Source: Veillonella sp. (lineage in GTDB: Bacteria > Bacillota > Negativicutes > Veillonellales > Veillonellaceae). From it: a DNA stretch of 5,233 nucleotides. Shown piece by piece: positions 4,923 to 5,233 of the stretch; position 1 is the stretch's first letter; every line of letters starts with the position of its first letter. Below the pieces are notes generated by a model, which was not told the DNA's origin, did not search any database, and saw only the letters and a program-made list of their open reading frames with translations. The translations under genes were made by a program, and so were the position numbers. The stretch covers positions 1-5,233 of the forward strand of contig JAIITD010000117.1 of NCBI GenBank assembly GCA_022737715.1, given 5' to 3'.

Positions 4923-5233
4923 ATGGCTAAAGATTGTTCCTTTGACGTTGTATCTGAAGTGGATATGCAAGAGGTGGATAATGCGGTAAACCAAGCGAAG
5001 AAAGAGATTGGTACGCGTTATGATTTCCGCGGTTCTAAAGCTGAAATTAGCCTTGAAGGTGATACCATTAAAATCATCGGTGATGACGAATATAAATTGA
5101 ACGCTATTATCGATGTATTAAAAGGCAAAATGGTTAAACGTAATGTAGCAGTTAAGAACCTTGATTTTGGTAAGGTTGAGCCCGCTGCTGGTGCCACTGT
5201 ACGCCAAGTGATTACTATTAAAAAAGGCATTAC
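4923..5233 (+). CDS. yajQ: YajQ-family nucleotide/cyclic-di-GMP-binding protein (5' part)
   Basis: The first 103 residues of a YajQ (UPF0234) protein, cut by the window edge. The family is usually about 160 residues, so roughly a third is missing. Characteristic segments are SFDVVSEVDMQEVDNAVNQA (6-25), KEIGTRYDFRGSK (27-39), the strand EISLEGDTIKIIG (41-53), DEYKLNAIIDVLKGKMVKRN (55-74) and the start of the second repeat domain, VRQVITIKKGI (93-103). These small cytosolic proteins have two ferredoxin-like domains. Members have been reported to bind cyclic di-GMP (Xanthomonas) or nucleotides and RNA, but a role in Firmicutes is unclear and I do not assign one. AGGAGG (4911-4916) six bases before the ATG supports this start. 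It is isolated from the upstream genes by the terminator at 4668-4712. Confidence 0.95.
   Translation, partial: MAKDCSFDVVSEVDMQEVDNAVNQAKKEIGTRYDFRGSKAEISLEGDTIKIIGDDEYKLNAIIDVLKGKMVKRNVAVKNLDFGKVEPAAGATVRQVITIKKGI

Noticed and set aside
4776..4994. Minus-strand open frame of 72 codons covering the yajQ leader and start
   Set aside because: It overlaps the well-supported yajQ start, has no recognisable protein pattern and no convincing ribosome binding site.

Overview
The window reads as chromosome of a low-G+C, diderm-type Firmicute. The class II aldolase type, the WG-repeat secreted protein and the AT-rich promoters fit Negativicutes, most likely Veillonella or a close relative. That assignment is inference from protein style and composition, since no rRNA or species marker is present.

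Layout. Positions 36-2030 carry two housekeeping genes on the minus strand. An RluA-family pseudouridine synthase (1110-2030) is followed downstream by a class II fructose-bisphosphate aldolase (36-965) that has its own promoter. A 145-base divergent region (2031-2175) separates these from three plus-strand genes. The first is a secreted 537-residue WG-repeat protein (2176-3789). The second is a secreted 238-residue protein of unknown function (3935-4651), closed by a strong rho-independent terminator (4668-4712). The third is the 5' part of yajQ (4923 to the window end), preceded by a 210-base leader region with several AT-rich inverted repeats and a 7-bp hairpin just ahead of its ribosome binding site.

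How the genes relate. The aldolase (glycolysis and gluconeogenesis), the rRNA/tRNA-modifying enzyme and YajQ (nucleotide or cyclic-di-GMP binding) are unrelated housekeeping functions. The two central genes are different. Both encode exported proteins with signal peptides, both are visibly more AT-rich than rluA, and they lie in tandem with no strong terminator between them, so they may be an envelope-associated pair. The WG protein is an array of about ten beta modules behind a Ser/Thr-rich linker. The 238-residue protein has a beta-domain pattern resembling the C-terminal domain of VirB10/TrbI, including a hydrophobic segment at the matching place, but it lacks the usual long N-terminal part.

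I saw no RNA genes, CRISPR array, insertion sequence, attachment site or replication origin. No convincing new defence or mobile system is visible. The best leads are the two secreted proteins and the untested regulatory structures in the intergenic regions.
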